From Candidatus Scalindua sp. (GTDB lineage: Bacteria > Planctomycetota > Brocadiia > Brocadiales > Scalinduaceae), in contig JALDRB010000007.1 in assembly GCA_031316155.1 (NCBI GenBank), positions 237,440 through 301,439 on the forward strand: a stretch of 64,000 nucleotides of DNA, read 5' to 3'. The notes below the pieces were generated by a model that worked only from the letters and a program-made list of their open reading frames with translations, had not been told where the DNA came from and did not search any database. How positions within the stretch are numbered: the stretch's first letter is position 1; each line of letters begins with the position of its first letter. The position numbers were made by a program, and so were the translations under genes. Shown piece after piece: positions 25,727 to 35,655 of the stretch.

Positions 25727-25854
25727 GACATAACGTGGACGGGAAATTTATTATTTGAAAAGATATTGTGAGTTTCGTGCCGTTCCTTGAAATGGCTGCG
25801 CGACTTATATAATTACTATCTGTTTTGTAAGTTAAAGTTAAGAAAGGAGAAATC

Positions 25855-26022
25855 ATGGACATTTTAAAGCAGGTCAGCGAACTGAAGGATTTTTTGGGAG
25901 ATATATACAGTTTTCTTGAAGAGCATGAGGATAAATTCGAAGATTCAGATGAATTCGAAGAGATTAAGACAAAAACATGGGATTGGCAACAGGAACTGGC
26001 AAAGTTCTTGCCAGACCTTTGA
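25855..26022 (+). CDS. Small acidic protein of 55 residues
   Basis: An ATG at 25855 lies 7 bases after a strong AGAAAGGAG site. The product MDILKQVSELKDFLGDIYSF...DPEEL-like is acidic, helical and ends WQQELAKFLPDL; it looks like a soluble helical hairpin. It is shorter than the usual gene-finding cut-off. No family recognised. Confidence 0.55.
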   Translation: MDILKQVSELKDFLGDIYSFLEEHEDKFEDSDEFEEIKTKTWDWQQELAKFLPDL

Positions 26023-26874
26023 AGTATAAAATCTGGATCTGTGCCTGACGGATAAATCGGGAACAGGAGTTTTCAGAATAACGATTTGTATGTATCCTAA
26101 TATTATTTAAAGGGTTATGGTTATTTTCGTTCATTGAAGACATTCCGGAGTTGAAGAACCGGATACCACGTGTACATCATCTCCCTTTCCATTTTCCCGA
26201 CCGTTATTCCTTTGCATAGAGCTTTGATGAATGGGTGTGCAATTACTTATATGGGTCTTTATTTATTTAATTAAATTGACATAACTTTATAAGAGACCTG
26301 TATCTGGACAGGTTTCAGCCTGAAGGTAGAAAACTAACTGAGTAGTTGCGTTAGTTTTCATAATAATAATTTCTTTGAAAAACAACGCTGTGTCTAAGCT
26401 GCCCGGAACTTTTTCCGCCTCTTTACCATTTATTTGCATTTCAACCATAAGCAACTCTTAGGTTTATTGCCAGAAGATCGAGTGTCGAAACTTTTTCATC
26501 AGCTGTTCTCATTACGGGGAAAATCTGCCACGAGGCTGTATTCTTTCATCCGGAGAAGCGTAGTCTCTCTTAACTCAAATCTAACTCTCCTGCTGGCTAC
26601 AAAGTATAGTGTCTGTATCATCAAACGAAGTTGCTAAATATCTGTTGCTGTTTTTCTTTCACTCTACAGAGGCTCGTCCTTCATCAAGAAAATTTAGGCA
26701 AAGAATAGTAATTAATGAAGAAAATTAGAGAGAAAATTGTGTACATTTTTTCTTCAATGTGTGTAAAATAATCTTCATTGATCTTTCATATTCTCATTTT
26801 TTAAGGTGTTCAGCGAGCTTTTATGCCAGGGTTTATTCATTTGGACACTAAAGAAACAATGGAGGATTATTTGC
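26023..26874. other. Long intergenic region, nothing recognised
   Basis: About 850 bases upstream of the two-component genes. The open frame at 26434-26637 has no ribosome site and no family pattern. I see no tRNA, riboswitch or repeat copy. A regulatory region or small RNA would be possible. Confidence 0.35.
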
Positions 26875-28545
26875 GTGTTTAAAGAAACGGTAATAAAAAC
26901 AGAACTCATTGAACGTCTTCAGTGGCTCATTCGGTTACGGTGGATTGCCATCATGGGTTTATTTGTTACATCATATGTTGCCAGTAACGTTTTTCATGTT
27001 GTAACATGGGCAACTCCACTCTATGTAATCGGTTTTTTATTGGTTGTGTGCAACATAGTTTTTACGTCCTATGCAAAGGTTCTGAAAAAAAAGAATTATT
27101 CATCAGTACAGAGATGTGCCGGTATACAAATAATGTGGGATCTCTTTTCCTTGATGAGTCTCATCTATTTTGCCGGAGGTGCTTGGAATCCTTTTATCCT
27201 GTACATCCTGTTCCACGTAATAATAGCGGCAATACTTCTTGAAAAAAGATACTGTTATTTGCAGGCTGCTTTTGCTATATGTCTTTTAGCCTTGATGCTT
27301 TCACTGGAATATTATTCAATTATCCCTCACCAGCCGTTAAGAATTTCTTCTACCCGTACATTTGACAATGAGCTCAGACATTACGAAGTATATATTTTAG
27401 GCCTTTTCTTTGCGATTTCGAGTACAATCTTCATATCGGTGTATTTTGTGACCTCAATAATGGAAAGATTAAAGAAGAGCAGGGGTGAGGTGTTTTTTGA
27501 GATAAAGTCTACATTGGAGAATATGGCAGAAGGGGTAATATTTATTGATTCGGATGATAAGATAACCATGTGCAATAATGAGATAGAAAAAGCCTGGAAT
27601 ATTGATAGAGAACTGATAATTGATAAGTCAATAAAAGATTGTTCTCTTCCCTATTTGGGTGATGATGTGATGAAGATTATTGAAGGGTTCAGATGTGGAG
27701 AAGAAACATCACAACATCAGGAAATAAAAGTGGAAAACAGTTATCTGTATAATACCTATTCTGCAATACATGATAATGAAGATAAATACTGGGGTACTGT
27801 CTTGACAAGTCATGATATTACCGAGAGGAAGAAATTAGAAAATAAATTGTTCCATGCAAAACGCCTGGCTACCATTGGTGAAATGTCTGCTAAAATTGCC
27901 CATGAGATAAGAAATCCGTTAAGCTCTATCAGTTTAAATGCTGAGTTATTGCATGATGAAATTGCCGGTTATAAGGACAGCAAAACAGAAGAGGCTGAGG
28001 AATTGATTCAGTCTATTTTGCAGGAAGTGGAAAGATTGACAGAAATAAGCGAAGAGTATTTGCGGTCTGCCAGGTTCCCAAAGTTAGAATTGAATGCAGT
28101 TTCTGTAAATGATATATTGACCGAACTAACAAAATTTCTTAAAGAGGAAATGGCTAAGCGGAATATTATTTTAAAAGAGGAGTATGGAAAGTTGATACCT
28201 GAGTTGTTTCTGGATAAGAATCAGGTCAAGCAGGCATTTGTTAATTTTCTCAAGAACTCTTTTCAGGCAATGCCTGATGGTGGTAAATTGACTGTATCAA
28301 CAAGATATACGGGCAAAAATATTGAAATTGTGATTTCTGATTCAGGTACCGGTATTTCGAAAGCAGACATTCAGAAGATTTTTGATCCCTTTTACAGTAC
28401 CAAGGTTAATGGTACCGGTCTAGGCCTTGCCTTATCTCGTAAAACCATAGAAGAGCATTGTGGTGAAATATTTTGTAAAAGTACATTAGGTGTGGGTACA
28501 ACAATGAAGATTCTTTTTCCAATAAAACTCAGTAAGGGGAAGTAA
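26875..28545 (+). CDS. Membrane sensor histidine kinase with PAS domain (NtrB-like)
   Basis: I chose GTG 26875, 9 bases after GGAGG; the upstream in-frame start has no such site. The 556-residue product has about six membrane helices (residues 20-200), a PAS-like domain (SRGEVFFEIKSTLENMAEGVIFIDSDDKITMCN on), a HisKA domain with IGEMSAKIAHEIRNPLSS (His about 343), and an ATPase with NQVKQAFVNFLKNSFQAMPDGG (N box), SDSGTGIS, FDPFYSTK and GTGLGLALS. It would sense an unknown membrane or redox signal and phosphorylate the regulator that starts 1 base after it. Confidence 0.9.
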   Translation: MFKETVIKTELIERLQWLIRLRWIAIMGLFVTSYVASNVFHVVTWATPLYVIGFLLVVCNIVFTSYAKVLKKKNYSSVQRCAGIQIMWDLFSLMSLIYFAGGAWNPFILYILFHVIIAAILLEKRYCYLQAAFAICLLALMLSLEYYSIIPHQPLRISSTRTFDNELRHYEVYILGLFFAISSTIFISVYFVTSIMERLKKSRGEVFFEIKSTLENMAEGVIFIDSDDKITMCNNEIEKAWNIDRELIIDKSIKDCSLPYLGDDVMKIIEGFRCGEETSQHQEIKVENSYLYNTYSAIHDNEDKYWGTVLTSHDITERKKLENKLFHAKRLATIGEMSAKIAHEIRNPLSSISLNAELLHDEIAGYKDSKTEEAEELIQSILQEVERLTEISEEYLRSARFPKLELNAVSVNDILTELTKFLKEEMAKRNIILKEEYGKLIPELFLDKNQVKQAFVNFLKNSFQAMPDGGKLTVSTRYTGKNIEIVISDSGTGISKADIQKIFDPFYSTKVNGTGLGLALSRKTIEEHCGEIFCKSTLGVGTTMKILFPIKLSKGK

Positions 28546-28546
28546 A

Positions 28547-29929
28547 TTGATTTATTCAGACGTTAATGATGCAATATTGGTTGTTGATGATCAGGAAAGT
28601 ATCCGGCTTGCGTTGTCAAAGATGCTCACAAAGGAAGGTTACAAAGTTATTTTAGCTGATGAGGGAGAGGTGGCTCTGGATCTCCTGCGGAAAAGGAAGA
28701 TAAACGTAATGCTCACTGACCTTAGAATGCCCAAAATGGACGGTATTCAGCTGTTGAGAGCCTCAAAACTGATCAAACCTGAGGTTGAGGTAATACTGAT
28801 TACGGCACACGGAACTATTGAAAAGGCAGTAGGGGCCATGAAGCTTGGCGCTTATGATTTTATTACGAAACCGTTTAAAAAAATAGTGATTGTTAATATG
28901 ATCAAAAAGGCCATAGAGAAACAGTCATTGCTTATAGAGAACAGATTATTGCATGAACAGCTTGAAAGATCCGGGTTTGATCAACAATCAGCAATTGTCG
29001 GGCAAAGCGATGCTATACGTGATGTAATAAAGATTGCCGAACAGGTAGCTCCCAGCCAGGCATCAGTACTGATTCAAGGGGAAAGTGGTACAGGGAAGGA
29101 GGCCATAGCCTCTCTTATACACAATAGAGGTACAAGAAAGGATAAACCCTTTGTAAAGATAAGTTGCGCTGCATTACCCGATACCCTTTTGGAATCCGAG
29201 CTCTTTGGATATGAAAAAGGTGCATTTACAGGCGCTGTCAGTCAAAAAGAAGGACGTTTTGAATTGGCCCATAATGGAACATTGTTTCTCGATGAAATAG
29301 GAGAAATAATCCCTTCACTGCAAGTTAAGTTACTAAGAGTGCTCCAGGAAGGTGAATTCGAACGTCTGGGTGGTACGAAAGTATTAAAAAGTAATGTTCG
29401 CATAATCTCGGCAACAAATGTTAACCTGGCAAATGCTGTAAAACAAAAGAGATTTAGAGAGGATCTGTATTATCGGTTGAATGTTATTACGATAACTATT
29501 CCACCATTGCGGGAGCGAAAAGAGGATATTCCGCTTCTGGTTAGTCATTTTCTGAAGATATATCAGGAGAAAAATGGCAAGCCCCTCAACGGGATTTCTG
29601 AAGAGACTCTGGATATTCTGACGGATTACATATGGCCGGGAAATGTTCGTGAACTGAAAAACGTAATTGAACGAGCCGTGGTATTAACGCAACACAACAT
29701 TATTTCACCAAATGACCTTCCTGAAAACATTGTAAAAAATCTGATTAAAGACAGAAAAATGTCGGTACCCTTTGGCATGCCATTACGTGAAATAGAAAAA
29801 AGGATTATTGTAGAAACACTGAAGAGAACAAATGGTGATAAGGGAATTACCGCAAATCTGCTTGGTATAGCACCTAGGACGATATACAGGAAGATAAATT
29901 TACTGGAAGAGGAGAAGAAAGAGGAATGA
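28547..29929 (+). CDS. Sigma-54-dependent response regulator (NtrC family)
   Basis: It starts at TTG 28547, behind AAGGGGA in the kinase end. Domains: receiver (VVDDQES, LTDLRMPKMDG with Asp58, KPF), AAA+ (GESGTGKEAIA Walker A, ELFGYEKGAFTGAVSQKEGRFE with the sigma-54 contacting GAFTGA, GTLFLDEIGE Walker B, RIISATNVNL, REDLYYRLNVI) and a Fis-type helix-turn-helix at the C-terminus (GITANLLGIAPRTIYRKI). It activates sigma-54 promoters when phosphorylated. The target regulon is not visible. Confidence 0.93.
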   Translation: MIYSDVNDAILVVDDQESIRLALSKMLTKEGYKVILADEGEVALDLLRKRKINVMLTDLRMPKMDGIQLLRASKLIKPEVEVILITAHGTIEKAVGAMKLGAYDFITKPFKKIVIVNMIKKAIEKQSLLIENRLLHEQLERSGFDQQSAIVGQSDAIRDVIKIAEQVAPSQASVLIQGESGTGKEAIASLIHNRGTRKDKPFVKISCAALPDTLLESELFGYEKGAFTGAVSQKEGRFELAHNGTLFLDEIGEIIPSLQVKLLRVLQEGEFERLGGTKVLKSNVRIISATNVNLANAVKQKRFREDLYYRLNVITITIPPLRERKEDIPLLVSHFLKIYQEKNGKPLNGISEETLDILTDYIWPGNVRELKNVIERAVVLTQHNIISPNDLPENIVKNLIKDRKMSVPFGMPLREIEKRIIVETLKRTNGDKGITANLLGIAPRTIYRKINLLEEEKKEE

Positions 29930-30312
29930 AATGGATACCCGAACGCGTCGGGAAAGGATTTCAGATTTCCGTCTGAATGGCTTGGCCGGGTGGGTACGAA
30001 TTAAGATTTTTTTTTAAGTCTTTCATTTTATGAGTTGAATTCAGAAACCAGGAGACAGAATTCAGAATAGTAGATGAGTATGACTAAAGTAGTTTATTTA
30101 CCTCTTCAAAGTTTATCTGTCACATTGTTATTAAAATGACAAACTGCTACGATTTTTCAAAACAAGTTTGGAATTTTGTGTTTGATTATTGAGGTTTGTT
30201 TGTTATTTGGATTTTATTATTTGGTGCTTATAATACCTTGAAAATTTGTTGTAAAAATAGTAATAAATTTTTTCATCCTATTGAAAATTGCTTAATTTAG
30301 ATAGAGAGTAAT
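29930..30312. other. Intergenic with repeat fragments
   Basis: It contains a GC-rich mini-palindrome region (29938-29997, CCCGAACGCGTCGGG...CCGGGTGGG) and a reversed fragment of the AT-rich long repeat (30165-30240). No gene. Confidence 0.5.
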
Positions 30313-30945
30313 ATGGGTATACAACTTCTGGATATACAAGAGCGTCATTCCTATCGGGGAAATATAGAGAAGGCTGCACAGGCCCTGCTTGCTGGTATGA
30401 TAGTAGCGTTTCCAACTGAAACTGTATACGGTATTGGCGTAAATGCTCATGACAAAGATGCAATTGCTCGTTTATGCAGGGTGAAAGAGAGATCTGAAGA
30501 GAAAAAGATGGCCATTATGGTTACCAGCGCCGAAGAGGTCAAAGGATACGTAAAGGAGATACCTCCAATTGCCGGAAAGCTGATGAATGAATTCTGGCCT
30601 GGTCCTCTTACTATCGTCTTGACGCTCCCTGATCTGACGACCATAGGTTTGAGGAATCCGGACAACCCGGTAATACGAGACCTTATCAAGCGCGCAAAGG
30701 TACCCATCGCATCAACTAGCGCAAACATTTCCGGGCAACTGCCTGCCATTGACGCACAACAGGTAATAGATTATCTTGGAGACAAGATCGATGTGGTTCT
30801 CGATGACGGGCAGACTCAGTTAAGGACACCATCTACCGTAGTAAAGGTTTTTGAGAAAACTATTGAAATTATTCGACATGGTATTGTTGACGAAGAAAGG
30901 ATAAACAGGTGCATACATGAAGATAGCATTAGCCTCAGATCATAG
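30313..30945 (+). CDS. tsaC: Threonylcarbamoyl-AMP synthase (TsaC/Sua5/YrdC)
   Basis: The 210-residue product makes threonylcarbamoyl-AMP for the t6A37 modification of ANN-reading tRNAs. Visible are AFPTETVYGIGVNAHDKDAIARL, KERSEEKKMAIMV (KxRPxxxP-like region), EFWPGPLTIVL, RNPDNPVIRDLI and STSANISGQ. It is the short YrdC form without the Sua5 extension. It overlaps rpiB by 29 bases. Confidence 0.92.
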   Translation: MGIQLLDIQERHSYRGNIEKAAQALLAGMIVAFPTETVYGIGVNAHDKDAIARLCRVKERSEEKKMAIMVTSAEEVKGYVKEIPPIAGKLMNEFWPGPLTIVLTLPDLTTIGLRNPDNPVIRDLIKRAKVPIASTSANISGQLPAIDAQQVIDYLGDKIDVVLDDGQTQLRTPSTVVKVFEKTIEIIRHGIVDEERINRCIHEDSISLRS

Positions 30946-31360
30946 AGGATTTGAATTTAAAAACAAGATTGGAACATTTATTTCGGAGCTCGGCCATGAA
31001 GTCATCGACTGCGGTACTTCAAACGGTACGGATTCTGTAGACTATACCGATTACGGAATTGAGGCTGCCAGGTCTGTATCCAGAGGTGAAAGTGATCGGG
31101 CAGTTCTGATCTGCGGGACAGGATTGGGGATGTCACTGATAGCCAATAAGGTAAAGGGGGTTCGCGCAACGGTATGCCACGATCTTCATACCGTAGAGAT
31201 GAGCAGGAGGCACAATGATGCCAATGTCTTATGTCTCGGGGCAGACGTAGTAGATCATGGGTTATTGGAAAAGAAGATAAAATTATGGTTAGAAACCCCA
31301 TTCGAAGGAGGCAGACACGCCCGCCGGGTCGGCAAGATTATGGAAGCTGAGGGAGTCTGA
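30917..31360 (+). CDS. rpiB: Ribose-5-phosphate isomerase B
   Basis: The 147-residue product interconverts ribose 5-phosphate and ribulose 5-phosphate. RpiB blocks: ALASDHRGFEFK, HEVIDCGT, DYTDYGIEAA, AVLICGTGLGMSLIANKVKGVRA (catalytic Cys in CGTG), EMSRRHNDANVLCLGA, and WLETPFEGGRHARRV. tsaC before it is translationally coupled by overlap. A separate RpiA is not seen in the window. Confidence 0.93.
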   Translation: MKIALASDHRGFEFKNKIGTFISELGHEVIDCGTSNGTDSVDYTDYGIEAARSVSRGESDRAVLICGTGLGMSLIANKVKGVRATVCHDLHTVEMSRRHNDANVLCLGADVVDHGLLEKKIKLWLETPFEGGRHARRVGKIMEAEGV

Positions 31361-32016
31361 ATAGTGTAACGTGATTGTATAGGATTTCCGTTTTAAACCT
31401 TTTAGCTTAAATGTGTTGTGATAAATTGGCAATCACTATTGCATAGTGAGAAGATAGGAAATAAAAAAGTATGCTAATTAAAAAAAGAATCACACAAAGA
31501 CTTGCCCGACTACGTCCTTCGGGCGGGCACGAAGGCACAAAGAAAATGGTAATCAAATAAATCACGTGGATTGCGCAAGAAAAAGGGTATTGTCAAACAG
31601 GAAAATCTTTCGGTTCTATAATCTGATAATAATAGTCTCAAACTATCAGCCTGGCTGTCTACTAACAGGCAGGCTGGTATTCCATCCAAGAAATGGCGCT
31701 CGCCCCGTTAGATATTGTGTTGTCGTGATTAGGTTTCATTTCTAATCGGTTGAAGAAAAACAACACCTGTTTTTCTTAGTTCTTAGAAAATGTTATAGAC
31801 TCTTAACGTTTTTTGTTATGAGTCTATAATAAAACATAATTCAAAAAATTCAGCCGTTTCCTTTATGCTATTTGTTTTTTCTATACTTACAAACATGTTA
31901 TTTCTAACGAGGAAGCGGCATGGTATTTGTGTTAAGTAATATTTAAATTTATTGTCGTAACTTTGTAAATATTTTAAAGAATATCTTTTTAGCAATGTTA
32001 ATGTGAGGGAATAAAA
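31361..32016. other. Intergenic with hairpins
   Basis: About 650 bases without a gene. A mini-palindrome (31502-31527) splits a CACAAAG...CACGAAGGCACAAAG phrase. Two strong hairpins lie at 31754-31776 and 31792-31829 (see findings). Confidence 0.5.
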
Positions 32017-32769
32017 ATGTCTAACAATGAGGATAGTTCTACGGCTGAAACAAGCTACAGAAATTGGCTGGCCTTTGGGCTAACGGGTGTATCAATTGGG
32101 GGAGTAATCGCGTTGTCAATCACAATTATAATAAAAGGTGGTGAACCTGATAAGGTATTGACTGCAGTATTACCTCTTCTTGGTGTTTGGGTTGGAACAG
32201 TCCTGGCATATTATTTTTCAAAAGAAAACTTTGAGGCTGCGAATCGTAGTGTAAGAGAAATGGCGAAGCAGCTTACTCCTATGGAAAAACTTATGTCTAT
32301 ACCGGTGAAATCAAAGATGATTCCTAGGTCTGAAATGATGCTGCTTAATATAACACCGGATAAGACGGAAGACACAATTAAGATAAATGATGATATATTA
32401 AAAGTGTTGGAAGAGAAGAAAAGAAATCGACTTCCTATTTTGGATAAAAACAATCATCCAAAATATATGATACATAGAAGCATGATCGATAAGTACCTTA
32501 CGAGAAAGATTGTCAAAGATAAAATGTCTTTGAGTGAGGTAGAGGACTTAACGTTAAGAAAACTGTTAGAGGATGATGCCGAATTAAAGAGGATTTTTGA
32601 AAATGGTTTTGCGATTGTCAAAGCAGATGCAAACCTGGGAGATGCAAAAATTGAGATGGAGAGTGAATCAAATTGCCAAGATATATTTGTGACAATAAAT
32701 GGAACTAAGAATGAACCTGTAATCGGATGGATAACAAATTTAATTATTACAGAGAACGCCAAGCTATGA
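32017..32769 (+). CDS. Membrane protein with CBS-like cytoplasmic domain
   Basis: The 250-residue product has two membrane helices (about 18-38 and 47-66) and a soluble C-terminal part. The soluble part has the CBS pair pattern: LTPMEKLMSIPVKSKMIPRSEMM, RLPILDKNNHPKYMIHRSMIDKYL and later DIFVTINGTKNEPVIGWITNLIITE. CBS domains bind adenosine ligands and usually control an attached channel or transporter, but no transporter domain is here. Its Shine-Dalgarno is GAGGGA. It heads a run with a PhoD-like phosphatase and an NlpC/P60-like gene. Confidence 0.65.
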   Translation: MSNNEDSSTAETSYRNWLAFGLTGVSIGGVIALSITIIIKGGEPDKVLTAVLPLLGVWVGTVLAYYFSKENFEAANRSVREMAKQLTPMEKLMSIPVKSKMIPRSEMMLLNITPDKTEDTIKINDDILKVLEEKKRNRLPILDKNNHPKYMIHRSMIDKYLTRKIVKDKMSLSEVEDLTLRKLLEDDAELKRIFENGFAIVKADANLGDAKIEMESESNCQDIFVTINGTKNEPVIGWITNLIITENAKL

Positions 32770-32944
32770 TAAGAACAGGAAGTGATCCCTATACTCCTCA
32801 TATGGGAAAACTATGGCGACGCATTGTCGTTGTTGAACAGGGTTAAGATGTATAATCTTTAGCCTGATCGTCAGAATCTGAAAGTCTTTATAATTAGTGG
32901 GATAATTTATCCGTTGGTTAATTTAGAATAAGGAGGAAAATAAT

Positions 32945-34708
32945 ATGCCGGGAGAAGACTCTTTTGTGTTCAAAACTTTGCGTCCATGGCCTAACGAACG
33001 GCTTAAGAAAGCAGCTATTGTTGGGCATACTACAACAGCTACGTCACGCCTGTGGTTTAGAACAGGTGACAACGGAAAATTTACCATTTTGTTATACGAA
33101 AGTTCAGGAAAAACGGATGAGCCTATCTTCAAGGGTTTAAGGTCAATTCCGTATCCACTAGAAAACTTGCCGCAAAAGGTGATTCGTCATGAGTTCGTGA
33201 TAGACGAATACAAAAACGATACTACCTACGTTTGGGACACCTGGGATCCCCCAAAAAAAATCGAACTGAAACCAGGCACATTGTACGCTTACGCGCTCTA
33301 CAGTGATAAAGAAAAGCGAATTATTCTGGGTCATGACCGTGTGTATTCATTTCGCACCATGCCGACAGAAAACGAACCTTATTCTTTTGCACTCTATTCA
33401 TGCCATATGCCATATACATACACTATGTTTAAAAACACTAAGCTGGAAAATGAAGAGATGTGGGATTGTTTTAAGGCTGCATTAGAACGCCATCGCGAAA
33501 AGGATCTCCGTTTTGTTATTGGTGGAGGTGACCAGGTTTACACTGACGGTGTAGAATCGCTCAGCATCTGGGCATACCTTAATAAGGTGATGCGCAAAGA
33601 AAAAGGAAACGGTAAAATTCTTCCCACGCAGGAAGACATGGTAAGCTGGTACCGTGACGTATATCGTGGTTACTGGGGGTTTAAATCACTACAAAATGTA
33701 TTCTCTGATTTTCCTTTGTACATGATGTGGGACGACCATGAACTAGGTGATGGCTGCGGTTCCTATTATCTCAACAAAGATGGCAAAAAGGAATTAGACG
33801 CGCTTTTGCCATCTATAGCTAACAACAAAAAACACAATCTTTCTTACGAAGACGGGATGGAATTGTACGACAGGATGATAAATGCGGCCAAGCAGGTCTA
33901 TCAAGAATACCAGCATTCACATAATCCCAAGACCCCCAAGGGACAGTATGATTATGGATTCTACCTGAGTGACCATTCGGCATTTTATTTTCTCGATGGA
34001 CGTGGTTATCGAGATGTACAGCGTGATGATGAATACCGCATACTAGGCAAGGATCAATTAGATCGTTTTGAAAAATGGCTTAATCATGAAGATACGAAAT
34101 CCAAGAAGTTTGTATTTGTTTTAGCTGCTGTGCCCGTATTTCACGTACGTTCCATAATTGCAAACAAAACGGTAACAGATACTTTTGACCTAGAATTTTC
34201 TGATGACCTGCGCGATTCATGGGAACATAATATTCATGACAAAGAAAGATCAGAGTTTACTAAACTGCTTTTCCAAGCAGCGGGAAAAGGACAAAAGGTA
34301 AGTATTCTCAGCGGAGACGTGCATATATCCGCAGTTTTTAAACTGATAAATGATGCAGGCCACGTGATATATCAGCTCACCTCTAGTGCAATAACATATA
34401 ACACGCCGCTCATATCAGGCTGGTTGTTTGGTCATTTCGGTACACTGCCGGAGGAAGGAGAGACAAAAGAGGGCTATAAATTTGAAAGGATGGCACTTTA
34501 TCTTGACAGCAACTTTTCGATCATAAAAGTGAATCCGAATAACGGACACGTTACTTTTCAACTTTATGGAAAGCAGTCCATACAACCGCCGAATAAAACA
34601 CTTTTGAAGAAAAGCCAACCATACGCGGGTATGGGTGACATTCCTATCACTCACTCAATAGCGAGAATAGACCTCGATTTTACTAAGATTGAAAAGTCTG
34701 TTATTTAA
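32945..34708 (+). CDS. PhoD-like metallophosphatase, cytoplasmic
   Basis: The 587-residue product has an N-terminal beta-sandwich (AAIVGHTTTATSRLWFRTG) and a metallophosphatase core with FALYSCHMPY, VIGGGDQVYTDGVESL, YMMWDDHELGDGCGSY, YGFYLSDHSAFYFLDGRGYRD and SILSGDVHISAVF. These match the PhoD phosphatase/phosphodiesterase family (binuclear Fe/Ca site). PhoD proteins are normally exported by Tat; no twin-arginine or hydrophobic leader is visible, so this one should stay in the cytoplasm. Strong Shine-Dalgarno AAGGAGG. No Pho box recognised. Confidence 0.85.
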   Translation: MPGEDSFVFKTLRPWPNERLKKAAIVGHTTTATSRLWFRTGDNGKFTILLYESSGKTDEPIFKGLRSIPYPLENLPQKVIRHEFVIDEYKNDTTYVWDTWDPPKKIELKPGTLYAYALYSDKEKRIILGHDRVYSFRTMPTENEPYSFALYSCHMPYTYTMFKNTKLENEEMWDCFKAALERHREKDLRFVIGGGDQVYTDGVESLSIWAYLNKVMRKEKGNGKILPTQEDMVSWYRDVYRGYWGFKSLQNVFSDFPLYMMWDDHELGDGCGSYYLNKDGKKELDALLPSIANNKKHNLSYEDGMELYDRMINAAKQVYQEYQHSHNPKTPKGQYDYGFYLSDHSAFYFLDGRGYRDVQRDDEYRILGKDQLDRFEKWLNHEDTKSKKFVFVLAAVPVFHVRSIIANKTVTDTFDLEFSDDLRDSWEHNIHDKERSEFTKLLFQAAGKGQKVSILSGDVHISAVFKLINDAGHVIYQLTSSAITYNTPLISGWLFGHFGTLPEEGETKEGYKFERMALYLDSNFSIIKVNPNNGHVTFQLYGKQSIQPPNKTLLKKSQPYAGMGDIPITHSIARIDLDFTKIEKSVI

Positions 34709-34772
34709 CGATTATTAAACTTAAAGGTTGACCTGTGAAATCCAAGTTGACACTTTGAAGGGAAGGTGAAAC

Positions 34773-35384
34773 GTGAAAAATTTGGTAAACTACGATATTA
34801 ACGAAGTCCATAAGTACGAAATTAATGGCATTCCTTTAGAAACGGGAGATTTGATTTTTACCATTGATGGTAACCCTTCACCGGTTATTGGTCAATTTTG
34901 GTGGATTGTAGGCAGGTTAATTCCCGGTGATGTTGACCACATAGCGATATACATTGGTCCTGAAGGAAGGTGTATTGAGGCTGGTGCTGTAGGGAAGGTA
35001 ATTGATTTTCAGGTTCCTAGCAAGAAATGGAACGCTGATGCAATGCTAAAGGATAGAGGTTTTGTTGACGAGTTTTATGGCGTGGCATATCCCTTATCAG
35101 GGAGCAATCTATCGGATGAAAAGAAGCAGCAAATTCGTCTGGATGTGGCGCAATACTGCCTTGATCAAGCAAGAGACAAGAAACCGTATAATTTAAATTT
35201 CTTGGATTCGGATACAGAAGAAGCCTTTTATTGTAGCCAATTGGTCTATAAGGCTTATATACGTCACGGCATCAACCTCAATACCGAAAAAGAGGTCCCA
35301 AAAATTCCCTTTACAAAGAGCATAGTCTTTCCTCAAGAAGTATGGGCTACCTGTAAGGAGAAAAAACCTTTCTTCTCAATGTAG
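34773..35384 (+). CDS. NlpC/P60-type (YiiX-like) cysteine hydrolase
   Basis: It starts at GTG 34773, behind GAAGGGAAGG. The 203-residue product follows the permuted papain-fold pattern of YiiX/YebB proteins: PLETGDLIFTID, then DVDHIAIYIG (catalytic His) and, later in sequence, TEEAFYCSQLVYKAY (catalytic Cys). Such enzymes cut amide or thioester links in cell wall or lipids. There is no signal peptide. It lies between a phosphatase and an FAD oxidoreductase relic in one transcription unit. Confidence 0.75.
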   Translation: MKNLVNYDINEVHKYEINGIPLETGDLIFTIDGNPSPVIGQFWWIVGRLIPGDVDHIAIYIGPEGRCIEAGAVGKVIDFQVPSKKWNADAMLKDRGFVDEFYGVAYPLSGSNLSDEKKQQIRLDVAQYCLDQARDKKPYNLNFLDSDTEEAFYCSQLVYKAYIRHGINLNTEKEVPKIPFTKSIVFPQEVWATCKEKKPFFSM

Positions 35385-35443
35385 TATTGTTTTACCAAAT
35401 AGTATCTTATATTTTTTAAGGCCCTTATAAGGAGGATATAATT

Positions 35444-35655
35444 ATGGCAGGTACAGTAGATAAAAAACGAAATACAAATTATGATGCAATCGTAATTGGG
35501 AGTGGATTCGGTGGTGCCGCAGCTATTACAAAGTTCGAGGAAAAGAGGAAAAAGGTTCTCTTGTTTTAGAACGCGGTACCTGGTGGGGTAATCCGGGTGG
35601 AAAACGCATTAAAAGAGTAAAGAATCCATCTGCAAAGCAGATGGATTTGAGATAA
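35444..35655 (+). pseudogene. GMC/cholesterol-oxidase-like FAD protein, N-terminal relic
   Basis: A good ribosome site (AAGGAGG) precedes ATG 35444. The frame begins with an FAD-binding loop (YDAIVIGSGFGGAAA), stops at KVLLF, and continues after a 2-base slip as LVLERGTWWGNPGGKR before unrelated sequence. The GMC-type GSGFGG...VLERG pattern is clear, but the 450 following residues are gone. IS200 debris begins directly after. Confidence 0.75.
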
